The notes: generated by a model from the letters alone, not told the origin. A DNA stretch of 64,000 nt from Corynebacterium mustelae (GCF_001020985.1 NZ_CP011542.1:682001-746000); one strand, 5' to 3'; positions 16,840 through 26,633 are shown, numbered from the stretch's first letter. Program-made: numbers and translations.

Positions 16840-19347
16840 ATGATGGAGCAAGAGACCTTAAGCGATCTGATGGAAAAAGCAGATGCAATGCCGTGGGGTA
16901 AAGCGTGCTCAGCGGCGTGGGGGGAAGCCGCCAAACGCGCGGGCGAGGAGGGCGACGAATACCTTGAAGCGATTTGCTATCTGTCGCTGGTTAGCGCCTT
17001 TGCTATGGGTGGTGAGAGCACCCGCATTGTCGCACCGTTTTTATGGCTGGATAAATTCCGTAAGCGGCGCCCCGATCTTTTCGACGACGACATGCAGTCC
17101 GCATTCGGATGGCAATACAAATACCTGGTAGGAGTGTTGCGCGATCTGCCTACCATCAGTGCTGATCAGCTGCTTGGCACCCTTGATGAGATGGAAGCCT
17201 TCTACCGACAACGCGGCGATAACCTTAAGGCGTACTACCTCAGGCGCTATTTTGCGCACTCCGCGTTAGGGCAAGCCGAAAAAGCGCAGCACTATAGTCA
17301 GCTGTGGGAGACGGCGTGGGCCGACGATAGCCACACCGAGTTCAACGACTGCACCGGCTGCGACCCGATGTATTTGGTGGAAATGTATCTTGGGCGCGGG
17401 GACATCGATGCGGCTATTAAGGCGGGGGAGCGAGGGCTTTCTGATCCGGAGAATTTCTGCGATTCGCAACCTGAGAGCCTGTATGCCACCATGCTAGAAC
17501 CATGGCTACGGGCTGGATATGACGATAAAGCATGGCCAGCCTTCGTCAAAGCCATGCAGAAGCACTCCCGACGCAGCGCCTATATTGATCATTTCCCGAA
17601 TCACTTCCAATACCTGGGGTTATCGGCGATGGCGGGGCGGCCACAGCGGTGGCAACGCGGGATGGAACTATTCACCCGGTTTTTACCCTGGTGGCAAGAA
17701 ACCGAAACGCCACGCATCCTGTTAAGCGTTGCCGCCGCAGCTGCGTTTTTCTTCCGGGCGTACCCTAACCAAGACGAGACCATACCCGTTACCCTGCCTG
17801 GCGACGGCTTAGGGTGGACCACAGCTCCAGTCATCGAAAACCCAACAGTAGCCCAAGTACATCAGTGGTGTACCGACCTGGCTTTGGAGCTGGCGGTCCA
17901 ATACGATAACCGCCCGGGTTTGGAAACCCCCTATATGGTGGAGAAAGTACGTCGGGATATTTTTGACGTCCAGCCAGTGCCGGAGCTTGCGCCGGAGGGC
18001 GATATCCCAGATGTTTCCGGGCAATTCGCCCCCGCACAGATCGACTACGGTTTGGTTAACCAAGGCCGCAGTGTCGCTGACAGTGATCTAGCTATTATCG
18101 ACACGAACGGTAGCTGGCGCAGCTATGACGCTGCGCAGCTTGCCGCTGCAGCGCAGGAATTAGATTCCAGAATCCCCAGCATTTACACGCTCCGAACTGG
18201 AGGATGGCTACTTTCACAGCGGTTATCCGCAGGGGTTGAGCGTGAACCTGCCAGAGAGATGCTTGCTGGTGCGTTGGCGGAATTCGACGCGGGCAATATG
18301 CGCGAAGCCGCGCAGCTTGCGGATACCGCTATTCACACTGAGTCCGAAGAACCAATCGGGGTGCGACTCCAGGGGCTTTATATTTTGGCGCGGGCAGCGC
18401 AGGCGGCCGGTTACCCAGACGAAGCCAAAGCTCCCGCCCGGCACTGCCTAAACTTGGCTGCCGCTTGCGGTTTACTCAATGTACGGTTGCAGGCCGCAGA
18501 GATTCTCGTGGAGGTATTATCCTCGCAACGGGAATTTTCCGAAGCTGCTGAGGTCGCAGATATTGCCATCGCGGCCGCCACCAATGCTGACAACCATGTC
18601 GCCTCCGATGTTGAGCTCTCCTTGCGGCGTGGTTTGATCAGCGCCTTGGACGCACTAGACATGGATGCTGCAGCAGCGGAACACGCCCTAACCTTGGCGT
18701 CGCTTAGCAGTAAGCCGAAAGAGAAAATCGAGGCCATTGAATCCGCCATTCGCGGACTCAATGCTGAAGGCAACTACGATCGGGGCGCCCAATTGGCCGA
18801 CTGGATTGTCGACATTGCGGCTGCCGGGTTAGATGAAGCTCAAGAAGCCGGTGACCAGGAAGCGGTAACAATGGCCGCCACCGAATACGTGGAGCGGTTA
18901 AGCAACGCAGCGTGGGTGCGGGTGAGCCGCCCTGGCTATGTTTCGGACGCGGTGTATGAACAGGCGGAACGACTATTTGAAACCGCATTTGAAGCAAAAA
19001 AGAACTATCACTTAACTAACGCAGCGCACCCAATGGCGGTGGATGCGAAGTATTGCCACGAACGGGCCCAAGCGGCTAGTGAATGTGATCGACATGGGGA
19101 AGCCCAAAAATGGTTTGAGCAGTCCCGTGATCTATTTATCGAAGCCGGAGATGATTTATCAGCCGCATATTGCACCATCGATTTAGCAACAATGTTGGTG
19201 CAGATCGGTAGGATCGCGCACGCCCGCGAACTGGCAATTCCAGCCTGGGAACAGATTCAATCCACTAAAAACCAGTTTTCGATGCGGTACCGACATGCAC
19301 GAATGCTGATGGAATTTTTAAACACGGAAGAAACCGACGATAATTAG
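16840..19347 (+). CDS. Large tetratricopeptide-type helical repeat protein
   Basis: 835 residues, essentially all helical, no signal peptide or membrane segment. The N-terminal half (about 1-380) contains AYYLRRYFAHSALGQAEKAQHY, FCDSQPESLYATMLEPWLRAG, and VAQVHQWCTDLALELAVQYDNRPGL. The C-terminal half has TPR-like pairs (DAGNMREAAQLADTAIHTE, REFSEAAEVADIAI, AAAEHALTLASL, DRHGEAQKWFEQSRDLF). Its N-terminal half is homologous to the TPR gene on the other side of the HSP90-like gene. TPR proteins commonly dock onto HSP90, and the order TPR-HSP90-TPR supports such a complex by inference. AGAAGGA lies upstream of ATG 16840; ATG 16843 is equally possible. Confidence 0.82.
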   Translation: MMEQETLSDLMEKADAMPWGKACSAAWGEAAKRAGEEGDEYLEAICYLSLVSAFAMGGESTRIVAPFLWLDKFRKRRPDLFDDDMQSAFGWQYKYLVGVLRDLPTISADQLLGTLDEMEAFYRQRGDNLKAYYLRRYFAHSALGQAEKAQHYSQLWETAWADDSHTEFNDCTGCDPMYLVEMYLGRGDIDAAIKAGERGLSDPENFCDSQPESLYATMLEPWLRAGYDDKAWPAFVKAMQKHSRRSAYIDHFPNHFQYLGLSAMAGRPQRWQRGMELFTRFLPWWQETETPRILLSVAAAAAFFFRAYPNQDETIPVTLPGDGLGWTTAPVIENPTVAQVHQWCTDLALELAVQYDNRPGLETPYMVEKVRRDIFDVQPVPELAPEGDIPDVSGQFAPAQIDYGLVNQGRSVADSDLAIIDTNGSWRSYDAAQLAAAAQELDSRIPSIYTLRTGGWLLSQRLSAGVEREPAREMLAGALAEFDAGNMREAAQLADTAIHTESEEPIGVRLQGLYILARAAQAAGYPDEAKAPARHCLNLAAACGLLNVRLQAAEILVEVLSSQREFSEAAEVADIAIAAATNADNHVASDVELSLRRGLISALDALDMDAAAAEHALTLASLSSKPKEKIEAIESAIRGLNAEGNYDRGAQLADWIVDIAAAGLDEAQEAGDQEAVTMAATEYVERLSNAAWVRVSRPGYVSDAVYEQAERLFETAFEAKKNYHLTNAAHPMAVDAKYCHERAQAASECDRHGEAQKWFEQSRDLFIEAGDDLSAAYCTIDLATMLVQIGRIAHARELAIPAWEQIQSTKNQFSMRYRHARMLMEFLNTEETDDN

Positions 19348-19404
19348 CGCATTACCACTCATTGTCGATAGTGGTTATAAACCTTTTAAGGAAGAGATTC
19401 TCAA

Positions 19405-21246
19405 GTGTCTGAGTTTATTACTGACCCCCACACCCCCAATCCATCCGGCAGCAATGGTGGATCATTCCACGTTGATTTGGGTGGAATTGTGGAGTTGCTC
19501 AGTAAGAACCTCTACACCAGCTCCAACGTGTATGTGCGGGAGTTGCTGCAAAACGGTGTCGATGCGATTACTGCTCGGCGCGGTATTGACCCAGAATTCG
19601 ACAATTATGACCGCCCCAAGATCCGGTTCATCGTGGAACCCCGCGTACTACGAGTGATCGATAACGGTATTGGGCTTAACTATGAACAAGCTCAGCAATT
19701 ACTATCGACGATCGGCGGATCATCTAAACGAGATGAATTTGGGTTGGGGCGAAGTGACTTTCTCGGCCAATTTGGCATCGGCTTATTATCGTGTTTTTTA
19801 GTGTCCAATGACATTGTCGTCTACTCAGCTAGTGCCGCCGCACCAGCCATTAAATGGCATGGAAAATCTCAAGGTACGTGGACAGTAACAGAACACGAAC
19901 CCCCTATGCTGTTGCACGGCTGCGGCACGCTGGTGGAATTACAAGCGATTCCTGGCGAACCGGACTTTGACATGTTTAGCTTGTCGCAAACCATAGAACA
20001 CTATGCGGCATTTTTGCCGGTAGAAATAACTATTGAACGCGCGGTTAATGGCGTGTGCTCTGGTGAAGCTGTAACTTTGGGTGGGCAGAAGCCAGTGTGG
20101 GAAGCCCCCATTACAGCACAAGCAGCGTGGTGTCGAGAAAACTTTGGATTTGAACCATTGGCAGCTATTCCGCTGGATGTTGCTATAGCGGGGCTCAACG
20201 GGGTTGCCTTTGTCATGTCGGAAGGAACGCATCCGGGGCGAACCGCAAAACACCAGCTGTATCTACGTCGAATGTTATTAAGCAAGAAAAACACCGACAT
20301 CGTTCCGGAATGGGCGTATTTTGTGCGGATCGTAGCGGATGCGGAATTCCTGCGCCCCACTGCCTCCCGCGATGCACTGGTGGAGGATTCGCTTTTCGAC
20401 GAGACCAAAGAAGCCATCGGACACCAAATCCGGGTTTGGATCAATAGCCTAAACGAACAGGATTTTTTGCGGTTTTTGAGCCTGCACATGGCCGGGCTGA
20501 AAGCCCTTGCCGTTTCGGACAGTGAAACTCGCGAATTGGTGACCAAGTGGGTGCCATTCGAAACCAGCACGGGACGAAAGACACTTGATGAATTGTTGAA
20601 ATCTGGCGGAATTCGTTACTACCGCACTGACCAGAAATACCAATCTGTATTGCCGATTGCGCGGGCAAATGAACTGACGGTTTTAAATGCTGGCTATGCT
20701 TATGACCAAGAAATCCTTGATCAACTGCGGTTGGACTACCCAGATCAGGTTATCGTCGAAGCCAGCTTGCATGATGTTATTGGGGTCATGGGGGTATTAG
20801 GCCCAGACCAAGAAGCTGGATTTCTACCGTTGATGCGTATCGCCCAAGAGGCATTGGATGGCCAAGATGTGTCGGTTATTGTGCGGGATTTTCAGCCTAG
20901 TACCGTGCCAGTGTTGTTCTTAGCGGCGGAAGAAGCCGACTACGGTTCCATAGAGAAAGCTGCGCGGGAAGCTGAAGGCGAAAGTTCGCTAGCGGGTTTG
21001 CTCGATAGCATGGACTCCATCATGCCAATGCATGTGGTGGACAATACCGCCCAGGTTATTTTTAATGTTCAGTCCCCATTGATCCATCAGTTACTTGCGG
21101 CTGTGGGTATGGGCAATGATGTGTTAACCCAGGCTATCCGGGGGCTTTACGTTCAATCGTTATTAGCGGGACGCCACAATATGAATATCCAAGCACGAAC
21201 GTGGGCTTCAGAAATGTATTCCACCTTGATTAGCAAACTTCTGTAA
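19405..21246 (+). CDS. HSP90 family (HtpG-like) ATPase
   Basis: 613 residues. The GHKL ATP site is intact: RELLQNGVDAI (45-55, catalytic Glu46, Mg-binding Asn50, Asp53), VIDNGIGL (84-91) and DFLGQFGIGLLSCF (118-131). The middle domain keeps the LYLRRMLLSKKNTDIVPEWAYFVRIV and SRDAL segments typical of HSP90. The C-terminal dimerisation part is diverged. It is not the standard HtpG but a relative found in some actinobacteria next to TPR genes. The start is GTG 19405 with AAGGAAGAG 8-9 bases upstream. It lies 57 bases after one TPR gene and 11 before another, so the three form an operon. Confidence 0.9.
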   Translation: MSEFITDPHTPNPSGSNGGSFHVDLGGIVELLSKNLYTSSNVYVRELLQNGVDAITARRGIDPEFDNYDRPKIRFIVEPRVLRVIDNGIGLNYEQAQQLLSTIGGSSKRDEFGLGRSDFLGQFGIGLLSCFLVSNDIVVYSASAAAPAIKWHGKSQGTWTVTEHEPPMLLHGCGTLVELQAIPGEPDFDMFSLSQTIEHYAAFLPVEITIERAVNGVCSGEAVTLGGQKPVWEAPITAQAAWCRENFGFEPLAAIPLDVAIAGLNGVAFVMSEGTHPGRTAKHQLYLRRMLLSKKNTDIVPEWAYFVRIVADAEFLRPTASRDALVEDSLFDETKEAIGHQIRVWINSLNEQDFLRFLSLHMAGLKALAVSDSETRELVTKWVPFETSTGRKTLDELLKSGGIRYYRTDQKYQSVLPIARANELTVLNAGYAYDQEILDQLRLDYPDQVIVEASLHDVIGVMGVLGPDQEAGFLPLMRIAQEALDGQDVSVIVRDFQPSTVPVLFLAAEEADYGSIEKAAREAEGESSLAGLLDSMDSIMPMHVVDNTAQVIFNVQSPLIHQLLAAVGMGNDVLTQAIRGLYVQSLLAGRHNMNIQARTWASEMYSTLISKLL

Positions 21247-21257
21247 GTAGGTAAGTC

Positions 21258-22403
21258 ATGGTGGAACATTCAGATACTGAGTTAGAACAACTCATGGAAA
21301 CCGCGTGGGCGACACAAGACCCGGTTGAACGAGCGGTGGCATGGGAACATGCTTGCCTGCGTGCGCGAACTGAATCCAACAACGATGACCTCGCCGTATG
21401 CCTGTCAGAACTGGTGGAATTGTACCTTGCAGAGCGTCACACGCAGGCCGCTATCGTATGTTTCGACGAATTGGTGGAGCTTTATCTCAACCAGGATTTG
21501 GAACAACGGGTGTACTTCGCCCGAGTGATTTGCCGGAATTTCAAACACATCATTCACGGCCAATTAGATAACCCTGATGTCTCCGTGGCGAAATTGCATA
21601 TTTTGCTGGAACGTTATCGCCACATACTAGAGCGTAGCTCAAACACGCTGTCGGATTATTATCTTCGTACGTATTACGTGCGGCACTGCATTGGTGATTA
21701 TGACGGTGCATTGATGGCATTTGAACAGTGGCGATCCAGTCGGCCAGATGAACACTTTGGGGAATGTCTATGTTCCGTGCCTGCAATCGAAGCAGAGATA
21801 CTTAATCAATTAGGTGGGGCTGAAACCGCTCGTGAAGTCGGGGAAGCTGCCTTGCAGGAAAACACCGGGCGCTGCGGAGAGCATCGACAAGACTTAGAGA
21901 TGACACTGATACCAGCATGGCTTAGGTCGGGGCAATCAGATAAAATCCGGCGTGCTCGGCGGATTCATCGCAAAGTACTACGCCGTACCCTCACAACTGG
22001 TGCTACCCCGCGTCGATTTGTGCAACACTTTGAGTATTACGCGTTGCTTATCGACGCCGGTATGTCCCCGAAACCTCGGTGCGGATTATGGTTGTTGCCG
22101 ACCATGCTAGAAGAGCTTTCTGCTAATGCTTCCCAGTATGATCTCATGTTGGGTCTGGCGGCTGCGGCTGGTTATCTTCATCGAGTTCCGCAGCAGGATC
22201 GGAGAATAAAGCTCTCCCTTTCCGCCAATGCGCTACCACGAATTTTCACGCCAGCTCTCATTCATCCCACTGTCGCCGAAGCGGCGAAATGGTGCGCCTG
22301 CAACGCATTAAATATTGCTAAACAATACGATCATAGGCCTGGTTTGGTTCGACCCCACACGGTGGCTGATCTAAAGGATCGGATTTTCCCTCGCCCGATA
22401 TAG
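21258..22403 (+). CDS. TPR-type helical repeat protein, paralogue of the N-terminal half of the upstream TPR protein
   Basis: 381 residues, helical, no signal peptide. It repeats landmarks of the 835-residue protein: DYYLRTYYVRHCIGDYDGALMAFEQW (AYYLRRYFAHSALGQAEKA in the other), a central MTLIPAWLRSGQSDK (TMLEPWLRAGYDDK), and HPTVAEAAKWCACNALNIAKQYDHRPGL (NPTVAQVHQWCTDLALELAVQYDNRPGL). It lacks the C-terminal repeats. It starts at ATG 21258, 11 bases after the HSP90-like gene. Probably a second client or co-chaperone arm (inference). Confidence 0.8.
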   Translation: MVEHSDTELEQLMETAWATQDPVERAVAWEHACLRARTESNNDDLAVCLSELVELYLAERHTQAAIVCFDELVELYLNQDLEQRVYFARVICRNFKHIIHGQLDNPDVSVAKLHILLERYRHILERSSNTLSDYYLRTYYVRHCIGDYDGALMAFEQWRSSRPDEHFGECLCSVPAIEAEILNQLGGAETAREVGEAALQENTGRCGEHRQDLEMTLIPAWLRSGQSDKIRRARRIHRKVLRRTLTTGATPRRFVQHFEYYALLIDAGMSPKPRCGLWLLPTMLEELSANASQYDLMLGLAAAAGYLHRVPQQDRRIKLSLSANALPRIFTPALIHPTVAEAAKWCACNALNIAKQYDHRPGLVRPHTVADLKDRIFPRPI

Positions 22404-22514
22404 CTAGCGATAATTGCAAAAAAGTGAATCAAATTAGCGGAAAACACATGATTTTTGCGTGGTTTTCTGATGGCGAACTCATGGGGTATTAACATAAAGT
22501 TACATACCAAATAA

Positions 22515-22528
22515 GTGACTGGTGTCAC
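22515..22528. promoter_or_regulatory. Small palindrome upstream of pyc
   Basis: GTGAC-TGGT-GTCAC, a perfect 5-bp inverted repeat about 43 bases before the pyc start. It is shaped like an operator half-site pair, but I cannot assign a regulator. Confidence 0.25.
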
Positions 22529-22570
22529 TGTTTGCTGTACTGGCCCCCGTATTAGGAAGAACATCCGTTT

Positions 22571-25500
22571 ATGTCGAAAACCTCACAGCTTCCAACCTTC
22601 AATAAGGTTCTTGTCGCTAACCGCGGCGAAATCGCAGTGCGAGCCTTCCGCGCCGCATACGAAATTGGAGCTAAAACGGTCGCGGTGTACCCCACCGAAG
22701 ACCGGAATTCATTGCACCGATCCATCGCCAATGAATCTTGCAGAATCGGTACAGAAGGCTCACCAGTAAAAGCCTATCTTGATATCGACGAAATCTTAGC
22801 CGCAGCCGAAAAAACCGGTGCCGATGCGGTTTATCCCGGATATGGCTTCCTCTCCGAGAATGCGCAACTCGCCCGCGAATGCGCAGAAAACGGAATTGTG
22901 TTCATCGGCCCCACACCAGAAGTACTGGAACTGACAGGAGACAAAGCTGCGGCGGTGGCGGCTGCGCGGCGCGCCGGATTGCCTACCCTTGATGAATCCG
23001 AGGCCAGCGATGATATTGAGATTCTCCTCGCCCAGGCGGAAGGCCAAACTTTCCCGCTATTTGTAAAAGCGGTGGCTGGTGGCGGCGGCCGTGGTATGCG
23101 GTTTATCCCTAGCATTGAGGAGTTGCCTCAGTTGGCTGCGGAAGCCTCCCGGGAAGCACTCAGCGCATTCGGCGATGCCCGAGTCTACCTAGAGCGTGCG
23201 GTGATTAATCCGCAGCACATTGAGGTACAGATCTTAGGCGACCACACCGGTGACGTTATTCACTTGTATGAGCGTGACTGTTCGGTACAGCGGCGGCACC
23301 AAAAGGTGGTGGAAATCGCCCCAGCTCAACACATTGACGCGGATCTTAGGGAACGCATCTGCGCCGATGCAGTGAATTTCTGCAAAGAAATCGGCTACAC
23401 CGGCGCCGGCACCGTGGAATTCTTGGTTGATGAGGCCGGAAACCATGTCTTTATCGAGATGAACCCCCGCATTCAGGTTGAACACACGGTTACCGAAGAA
23501 GTAACCGGGGTGGACTTGGTTAAGGCACAAATGCGAATCGCTGCTGGTGCTACCTTGCAGGAACTGGGGCTGAGCCAAGAAAATATCCACACCGAAGGCG
23601 CAGCCCTGCAATGCCGCATCACTACTGAGGATCCGGCCAATGGCTTCCGGCCGGATACCGGTTTTATCACCGCTTACCGCAGCCCCGGTGGCGCGGGGGT
23701 TCGTTTGGATGGCGCCGCCCAGCTGGGTGGCGAAATCACCGCTCACTTCGACTCCATGTTGGTGAAACTAACCTGCCGTGGTGCGGATTTCGCCGGTGCC
23801 GTTGCCCGTGCTCAGCGCGCACTCGCGGAATTCACCATTTCTGGTGTCGCTACCAATGTTGGCTTCCTGCGGGCATTGTTGCGCGAACCGGACTTCCTGG
23901 ATACCCGCATCGCCACTTCGTTCATCAGCGATCATCCGTGGCTACTATCTGCCCCACCTGCCGATGACGAACCGGGGCGGATCTTGGACTATCTCGCCGA
24001 TGTTACTGTCAACCGGCCACATGGATTGCCACCTGCGGTAGGCGCCGCCGTCGAAAAGCTACCGCCGCTTGGTACGCTGCGACGCGGATCGCGGGATCTG
24101 CTACGCGACCTTGGACCTAAGAAATTTGCCGAACATTTAAAGAACCAACGCGCGTTGGCCATCACCGACACCACGTTCCGGGACGCCCACCAGTCGCTTT
24201 TGGCAACCCGGGTGCGTTCTGCAGCCCTAGTCGATGCCGCTCGCCACGTAGCCCACCTGACCCCGGAGCTGCTGTCGGTTGAAGCGTGGGGTGGCGCGAC
24301 CTACGACGTTGCCATGCGCTTTTTGCACGAGGATCCGTGGGAACGGCTGGATAATTTACGCCAGGCAATGCCGAATATCAATATCCAAATGCTGTTACGG
24401 GGTAGAAATACCGTTGGCTATACGCCATATCCTGACACCGTGTGTCGAGCATTTGTCGACGAAGCGGCCCGCACCGGCATTGATATTTTCCGAATTTTCG
24501 ACGCGCTTAACGACGTCTCCCAGATGCGGCCTGCTATCGAAGCGGTGCTAGAAACCAATACTGCGGTGGCTGAAGTGGCGATGGCGTATTCCGGCAACCT
24601 GGTTGACCCAGGTGAAAAGCTCTATACCCTCGACTACTACCTGAAACTAGCCGAGGAGATCGTCAACTCAGGGGCGCACATCCTCGCCATTAAAGACATG
24701 GCTGGACTCATGCGCCCAGCTGCCGCAACAAAATTGATTACCGCGTTACGCAAGGAATTCGACCTACCGATTCACGTGCACACCCACGACACTGCTGGTG
24801 GACAATTAGCCACCTACCTCGCGGCAGCACACGCCGGAGCCGACGCAGTTGACGGGGCTTCAGCACCGCTGTCTGGTACTACCAGTCAACCGTCACTATC
24901 CGCCATCGTCGCAGCTTTCGCCAACACCCCGCGTGATACAGGCATTGCACTGTCGGCCGTCACCGACATGGAACCGTACTGGGAAGCTGTGCGCCACATG
25001 TACGCCCCATTTGAAACCGGAACCCCAGGGCCAACCGGCCGGGTGTATCGCCACGAAATCCCCGGCGGCCAGTTATCGAACCTGCGAGCTCAGGCCGTGG
25101 CGCTTGGGCTTGCCGACCGCTTCGAACTAATCGAGGAATACTACGCCGCCGTCAACGACATGTTGGGTCGCCCCACCAAGGTCACCCCATCCTCCAAAGT
25201 TGTTGGCGACCTGGCGCTCTACCTGGTTGGCGCTGGCGTGAAACCGGAAGATTTCGCCGCAGATCCCCAAAAATACGACATTCCGGATTCCGTTATCGCG
25301 TTCCTCAATGGCGAACTGGGCACGCCTCCGGGTGGCTGGCCGGAGCCACTGCGGGCCAAGGCATTAGAAGGGCGAAGCATTCAACCTGCGGCCACCGAGG
25401 TGCCGGAATCTGAGGCGGAAGCCTTAACATCATCTGATGCGAAGACCCGTCGGGGCGCACTGAATCGGTTGCTGTTTGCTAAGCCAGCGGCTGAATTTGC

Positions 25501-25972
25501 TGAACACCGACGTCGGTTTGGCGACACCTCGGTTCTCACTGACCGGGAATTCTTCTATGGATTGGTGGAAGGAAAGGAAACCGTCATCGATTTAAGCGAT
25601 AACACTCATATGCTGGTCCGGCTTGACGCGCTTTCCGAACCAGATGAAAAGGGTATGCGCACCATCGTGTGCAATGTCAACGGTCAGATTCGGCCGATGC
25701 GGGTGCGAGACCGGTCCGTGGAATCCATCGTGGCGACGGCGGAGAAAGCCGACCCGAATAATTCCGGTCATGTTGCCGCGCCATTCGCAGGCGTGGTTAC
25801 CGTTACCGTCGCGGTCGGTGACACCGTGGAAGAAGGCCAAGCAGTTGCTGTTATTGAGGCGATGAAGATGGAAGCAACAATCACGTCTCCGATCGCTGGC
25901 ACCGTTAGCCGGGTGGTGCTAAGCCAAGCCACCAAGGTCGAAGGCGGTGACCTGCTGCTCGTGGTGGAATAA
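22571..25972 (+). CDS. pyc: Pyruvate carboxylase
   Basis: 1133 residues, the full single-chain length. It carboxylates pyruvate to oxaloacetate with biotin and ATP, replenishing the TCA cycle. Domains in order: biotin carboxylase ([17 protein letters not shown] at about 14-30, ATP lid GGGGRGMRF, catalytic MNPRIQVEHTVTEEV), carboxyltransferase (ITDTTFRDAHQSLLATRVR near 530, metal site VHTHDTAGG), and the biotinyl domain with EAMKMEA, Lys1099 being the biotinylated residue. The start is ATG 22571 with AGGAAGAAC about 9 bases upstream. It matches the corynebacterial enzyme closely. It is preceded by the TPR/HSP90 operon and followed by a strong terminator. Confidence 0.97.
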   Translation: MSKTSQLPTFNKVLVANRGEIAVRAFRAAYEIGAKTVAVYPTEDRNSLHRSIANESCRIGTEGSPVKAYLDIDEILAAAEKTGADAVYPGYGFLSENAQLARECAENGIVFIGPTPEVLELTGDKAAAVAAARRAGLPTLDESEASDDIEILLAQAEGQTFPLFVKAVAGGGGRGMRFIPSIEELPQLAAEASREALSAFGDARVYLERAVINPQHIEVQILGDHTGDVIHLYERDCSVQRRHQKVVEIAPAQHIDADLRERICADAVNFCKEIGYTGAGTVEFLVDEAGNHVFIEMNPRIQVEHTVTEEVTGVDLVKAQMRIAAGATLQELGLSQENIHTEGAALQCRITTEDPANGFRPDTGFITAYRSPGGAGVRLDGAAQLGGEITAHFDSMLVKLTCRGADFAGAVARAQRALAEFTISGVATNVGFLRALLREPDFLDTRIATSFISDHPWLLSAPPADDEPGRILDYLADVTVNRPHGLPPAVGAAVEKLPPLGTLRRGSRDLLRDLGPKKFAEHLKNQRALAITDTTFRDAHQSLLATRVRSAALVDAARHVAHLTPELLSVEAWGGATYDVAMRFLHEDPWERLDNLRQAMPNINIQMLLRGRNTVGYTPYPDTVCRAFVDEAARTGIDIFRIFDALNDVSQMRPAIEAVLETNTAVAEVAMAYSGNLVDPGEKLYTLDYYLKLAEEIVNSGAHILAIKDMAGLMRPAAATKLITALRKEFDLPIHVHTHDTAGGQLATYLAAAHAGADAVDGASAPLSGTTSQPSLSAIVAAFANTPRDTGIALSAVTDMEPYWEAVRHMYAPFETGTPGPTGRVYRHEIPGGQLSNLRAQAVALGLADRFELIEEYYAAVNDMLGRPTKVTPSSKVVGDLALYLVGAGVKPEDFAADPQKYDIPDSVIAFLNGELGTPPGGWPEPLRAKALEGRSIQPAATEVPESEAEALTSSDAKTRRGALNRLLFAKPAAEFAEHRRRFGDTSVLTDREFFYGLVEGKETVIDLSDNTHMLVRLDALSEPDEKGMRTIVCNVNGQIRPMRVRDRSVESIVATAEKADPNNSGHVAAPFAGVVTVTVAVGDTVEEGQAVAVIEAMKMEATITSPIAGTVSRVVLSQATKVEGGDLLLVVE

Positions 25973-25984
25973 TCACCCTTTAAC

Positions 25985-26025
25985 AAAAACCGGCGCTGGG
26001 TTTTACCAACTCCGCGCCGGTTTTT
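25985..26025 (+). terminator. Rho-independent terminator of pyc
   Basis: AAAACCGGCGC pairs with GCGCCGGTTTT over a 17-base loop, followed by a T-run (TTTTT). Classical intrinsic terminator 12 bases after the pyc stop. Confidence 0.9.
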
Positions 26026-26189
26026 ATTGCCCAAGCGCTAGCCCAATCGGTCACCATTGTAGGCAGTATCATGCGTGACGTGTTGACCTAGAGCTTTGGC
26101 GATTGTGGGCGGGGCTTTTTCTGCGTGATTTTTCTTGAGCTTAGGTTTCACGGCTGCGCCGCACAGTGACCGTGAACTTGGGTGGCCAT

Positions 26190-26300
26190 GACCCAACTCG
26201 ACTTATTCGTCTCCAACGCCACGAAATCAAGCATCACACCGCGTAAAGGTCGAGTTGCTTTTGAAAAATCTGCACCAATTACCCGCCTAGCTGTAGGTTT
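26190..26300 (-). repeat. Structured interspersed repeat, copy C
   Basis: On the plus strand CCCAACTCGACTTATTCG opens and GCGTAAAGGTCGAGTTGC closes a stem (CAACTCGAC-TT / AA-GGTCGAGTTG) around a loop of about 40 bases, followed by a tail through CTAGCTGTAGGTTT. Its reverse complement aligns with copies A and B in the stem sequences, part of the loop and the outer AAACCT-CAG-TAGG segment. Confidence 0.8.
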
Positions 26301-26469
26301 GCGATGCCTGATCCGCTAATTGTCCGCACACACGCTTGGAAGCCACACCGCAATGGGAGCGTGTTCCCAAGACGCGGGTTTGGCGGGCACTTGCTTGTCT
26401 TATGCCTTGAGGTAATCGGGTTTTCTTAACCTCAAGCCTCATTCAAGGCGGGGACGATTCGGTGGGCAA

Positions 26470-26580
26470 ACCCCCAACTCGACTTATTCGTCTCCAACGC
26501 CACGAAATCAAATACCACACCGCGTAAAGGTCGAGTTGCCCTTGAAAATCTGCGCCCAATGCCCGTCTAGCTGCAGATTT
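26470..26580 (-). repeat. Structured interspersed repeat, copy D
   Basis: Near-identical to copy C over about 105 bases: the segment from CAACTCGACTTATTCG through ACGCCACGAAATCAA and ACACCGCGTAAAGG is unchanged apart from a few loop bases, and the tail again ends CTAGCTGCAGATTT. It lies 280 bases from copy C as a direct repeat. Confidence 0.8.
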
Positions 26581-26633
26581 TCCCTGTTCAGTTCCACAAC
26601 ATCCGCAGGAATGTGCCGTTAGTTAGCCCAATT

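Larger units (their letters stand above)
26026..26633. other. Gene-free stretch carrying two inverted-orientation repeat copies
   Basis: About 600 bases without a credible gene on either strand. Two copies of the structured repeat lie here in the orientation opposite to those near 11.7-12 kb. The rest is featureless by eye. Confidence 0.7.
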
